The notes beneath the pieces were generated by a model. That model saw only the letters and a program-made list of their open reading frames with translations. It did not search any database and had not been told where the DNA came from. From the NCBI GenBank assembly GCA_903864375.1, contig CAIPFS010000672.1, forward strand, positions 1 to 8,121: DNA of 8,121 bases. Direction: 5' to 3'. The position numbers and the translations under genes are program-made. This stretch comes from an uncultured Verrucomicrobiota bacterium. Its GTDB lineage: Bacteria; Verrucomicrobiota; Verrucomicrobiia; Limisphaerales; UBA9464. Shown one piece after another: positions 5,926 to 8,121 of this stretch. Numbering within the stretch: the first letter of the stretch is position 1; every line of letters begins with the position of its first letter.

Positions 5926-8121
5926 ATGTCCCGATCTTTCTTCCTTCGCCACTGTCTTGCGATGTTTCTGGTCTGCACGGCCTGGGCGGAGCTCCAGGCG
6001 GCCAAGATTGTGCTGATTGCGGGGCCGATCACCGGCCATCCCAAGGAGGCCCATGAATATGAAAAAAGCGTGGTCCTGCTCAAGGAATTGATTGAAACCT
6101 CCCCCAACCTGCAGGGGCATCCGCAGGTCGAGCTCCACTTCAACGGATGGCCGACGGACGCCCGAACCCTGGATGACGCGGATACCATCGTTCTTGTTGG
6201 GGATGGCGGCGATCATCGGGAGCAGGATCATCCGCTGTACGTTGGAGACCGACGGGAGCAGTTTGCCCGTCAGATGAAGCGGGGCTGCGGCTGTGTTTTC
6301 CTTCACTGGAGCACGTTTCACCCGGCCCGATTTGAAGAGGAGACCACCGAATGGGCGGGAGGCTATTTCGATTACGAGACCGGCCCGGGGGCAAATCACT
6401 GGGCTTCGGCCATCCAGACGTGGAATGCCATCGCCCGACCGGTCTCGGGTCATCCGGTTGCCCGCGGGGTGCGCCCTTATCAGGCTCAGGAGGAATTTTA
6501 TTACCGAATCAAATTTCGCGAGCCGGATTCCCGATTGTCTCCGATCCTGGTGACCAAACCACCCGGGGAGTCGACAGATTTTGCCGTGGCCTGGGCGGTT
6601 GAACGGGAGAATGGCGGACGGGGATTTGGGACGACGGGGGGACATTTTTTCACCAACTACTGGCAGCCGGACTTTCGAAAAATGGTGTTGAACGCCATCG
6701 CCTGGACCGCCCACCTGGAGGTGCCTGCCAGCGGGGTGGAATCGGACCCGATGAAAAGGGCCCGTGTTCTCCTGGTAACCGGGGCCAATCATCCGGCGCA
6801 CGATTGGCGGGCGGTGACGGCGGCGTTGATCCCGGTCCTGGAACAGGACCCGCGACTGGTGATCACGGTGACGGAGAATCCCGAGGAACTTGCCCAAAAT
6901 GGATTCCTGAAGCCTTACGACCTGGTGGTGTGGAATCAGGTCAATTGGGAGCGAGCTGGTCTCAGTCCGTCCGCCCGCAGCCAACTGCTGGAATACCTGA
7001 ATCGAGGGGGGGGACTCTCATTGATTCATTTTGCAGCCAGTGCGTTTCATCCCTCGATCCCGGGAACCAAACCCTCGGACGCATGGCCGGAATGGTCGGA
7101 CAAGATCGCTGCCCGTGTCTGGGAGCACCGTCCGCCCTCGCCGAGCGGACATGACGCCTTTGGACCGTTTGAAGTGCATCCGACCGGGCTCGTGCATCCG
7201 ATAACGCAGGGGTTGGCAGCCTTTCCGACCGAGGACGAGCTCTATTTCCATCAGGCGGGGACCCGGGCGGTGGAACCTCTCGTGACCGCCCATTCGAAGG
7301 TGACCGGGGCGGAGGAACCGCTGGCGTGGGCCTACAATTATGAAACGGCACGCGTGTTTCAAACCGTGTTGGGTCATGGCGACATCTCCATTCGGGATGC
7401 AGCCCGGCTGATTCGACGGGGAAGCGTCTGGGCCGCGGGCTTGAGGCCGCTGGGGTTTGATCCGCCAGCGGAGGGGCTGGCAAAAACCCTCTGGCGGGAT
7501 GGGAGCCAATGGACACCCGAAAAGTCGTCGGCCCGGGCCGCCGCACCATCGCTCACTCCACAGCCACCAGCGGCCCGACCAACATCTGAGCCAGCCCCGG
7601 CATCGCCGCCCAGGATCAGTCGTGGGGGGCCACCTGTCGCGACGTCCGTCCCGGAGACGATTGCGACCCCGGCGGTGGGCACTCCCAAGGTCTCGGGGCG
7701 CGACGCCTCAGTCCAGGGCGAGGCGGATTGGGTGGACAATCGCTGGCAGCAAACCGATGTCGGTTCGTTTTTCGCCTCCAATCTGCAACTACCGGGAACG
7801 ACCCTTGCCAAGGGGTTGAGCATCCAGGTGGGAAACCACCAGGAAGGGGCGGTTGCCTACGACCTGGAGTCGGGGATCTGGCGGGCGGCCTGGCAGGGAG
7901 GTTTTCTCGACTTCGAGCCGGGTCGATTCGGACTGATCGGTGCACCCCGACCCGCCGGAAAGCTCCTTCCGGTGGCCCCCGGCATTCCCACGTGGCCTGG
8001 TGCTGTGGTCCACTACGAAGGCCTGCGACGGACGGCGTCGCGGGTGATCCTTCATTTCACGGTGGATGGAACCCAGGTTCTGGAGTCTCCCGGGCTGCGG
8101 ACGACGCCCGCAGGAGATCGG
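5926..8121 (+). CDS. Secreted tandem ThuA-domain protein with DUF6797-like domain (partial)
   Basis: An open frame from ATG at 5926 runs without a stop to the window edge (732 codons, 3' end missing). Residues 1 to about 25 are a signal peptide (MSRSFFLRHCLAMFLVCTAW, cut near ELQA). Residues about 27-265 form one ThuA-like domain: KIVLIAGPITGHP, VELHFNGWP, DTIVLVGDGGDH, VFLHWSTFHP, GHPVARGV, AWAVERENGGRGFGTTGGH, then NYW and a C-terminal NAIAW helix. Residues about 278-520 form a second one: ARVLLVTGANHPAHDW, YDLVVWNQVNW, RGGGLSLIHFAASAFH, HPITQGL, ELYFHQAG, ARVFQTVLGHG. ThuA domains have a class I glutamine-amidotransferase-like fold and are linked to sugar metabolism in some bacteria, but no activity can be assigned here. 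A Pro/Ala/Ser-rich linker spans about 530-590. Residues about 600-732 (TTLAKGLSIQVG, AVAYDLESGIWRAAWQGGFLDF) resemble DUF6797, which in Verrucomicrobiota and Planctomycetota often precedes sorbosone-dehydrogenase-like or cytochrome c domains; such a domain may follow beyond the edge. No Shine-Dalgarno site is visible. Confidence 0.85.
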   Translation, partial: MSRSFFLRHCLAMFLVCTAWAELQAAKIVLIAGPITGHPKEAHEYEKSVVLLKELIETSPNLQGHPQVELHFNGWPTDARTLDDADTIVLVGDGGDHREQDHPLYVGDRREQFARQMKRGCGCVFLHWSTFHPARFEEETTEWAGGYFDYETGPGANHWASAIQTWNAIARPVSGHPVARGVRPYQAQEEFYYRIKFREPDSRLSPILVTKPPGESTDFAVAWAVERENGGRGFGTTGGHFFTNYWQPDFRKMVLNAIAWTAHLEVPASGVESDPMKRARVLLVTGANHPAHDWRAVTAALIPVLEQDPRLVITVTENPEELAQNGFLKPYDLVVWNQVNWERAGLSPSARSQLLEYLNRGGGLSLIHFAASAFHPSIPGTKPSDAWPEWSDKIAARVWEHRPPSPSGHDAFGPFEVHPTGLVHPITQGLAAFPTEDELYFHQAGTRAVEPLVTAHSKVTGAEEPLAWAYNYETARVFQTVLGHGDISIRDAARLIRRGSVWAAGLRPLGFDPPAEGLAKTLWRDGSQWTPEKSSARAAAPSLTPQPPAARPTSEPAPASPPRISRGGPPVATSVPETIATPAVGTPKVSGRDASVQGEADWVDNRWQQTDVGSFFASNLQLPGTTLAKGLSIQVGNHQEGAVAYDLESGIWRAAWQGGFLDFEPGRFGLIGAPRPAGKLLPVAPGIPTWPGAVVHYEGLRRTASRVILHFTVDGTQVLESPGLRTTPAGDR

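Noticed and set aside
5773..6984. A 403-residue minus-strand open frame over the first part of the ThuA gene
   Set aside because: It is antisense to a frame with a signal peptide and ThuA motifs, and its translation is basic and low in recognisable structure.
7457..7823. Overlapping open frames on both strands over the Pro/Ala linker of the ThuA protein
   Set aside because: Low-complexity GC-rich codons leave all frames open here; the sense frame continues uninterrupted into a recognisable domain.

Overview
This is a GC-rich, densely coding stretch of what looks like a bacterial chromosome. The most likely source is a Verrucomicrobiota (Limisphaerales-like) bacterium. That rests on a secreted protein with tandem ThuA domains followed by a DUF6797-like domain, a secreted protein ending in the small beta-sandwich modules typical of that phylum, and the absence of clear Shine-Dalgarno sites at any of the four starts. 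The assignment is inference from gene content; there is no rRNA or marker gene in the window.

Layout: (1) At 1-27 there is a strong rho-independent terminator of a plus-strand gene lying to the left of the window. (2) At 169-1926 and 1965-3750 there are two co-directional genes, 38 bases apart, which probably form one operon. The first encodes a secreted YHYH-family protein. The second encodes an exported protein in which an MbnP-like domain is joined to an MbnH/MauG-type di-heme cytochrome c peroxidase-like domain. The second gene carries a one-base frameshift in a run of six C at 3508-3513; skipping one C restores a complete 594-residue protein ending at 3750. A perfect 8-bp hairpin lies in the short gap between the two genes. 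(3) At 3883-5727, on the minus strand and convergent with the operon, there is a three-domain glutaminase A with C-terminal STAS and cyclic-nucleotide-binding domains, started by TTG. (4) After a 198-base divergent spacer, at 5926-8121 on the plus strand, there is the first 732 codons of a secreted multidomain protein (two ThuA domains, a Pro/Ala-rich linker, a DUF6797-like domain), cut by the window edge.

How they may work together: the first two genes look like one exported functional unit. In the known MbnP/MbnH pairs the di-heme enzyme oxidises a tryptophan of its partner MbnP to kynurenine, and MbnP binds copper. Here enzyme and likely substrate sit in one polypeptide and are preceded by a His/Tyr-rich secreted YHYH protein, which suggests an envelope metal-handling or oxidative protein-modification module. 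The glutaminase is a separate cytoplasmic nitrogen/glutamate enzyme with built-in sensory domains, and the ThuA protein is a separate exported gene of unknown role. No CRISPR array, mobile element, tRNA or rRNA was seen.
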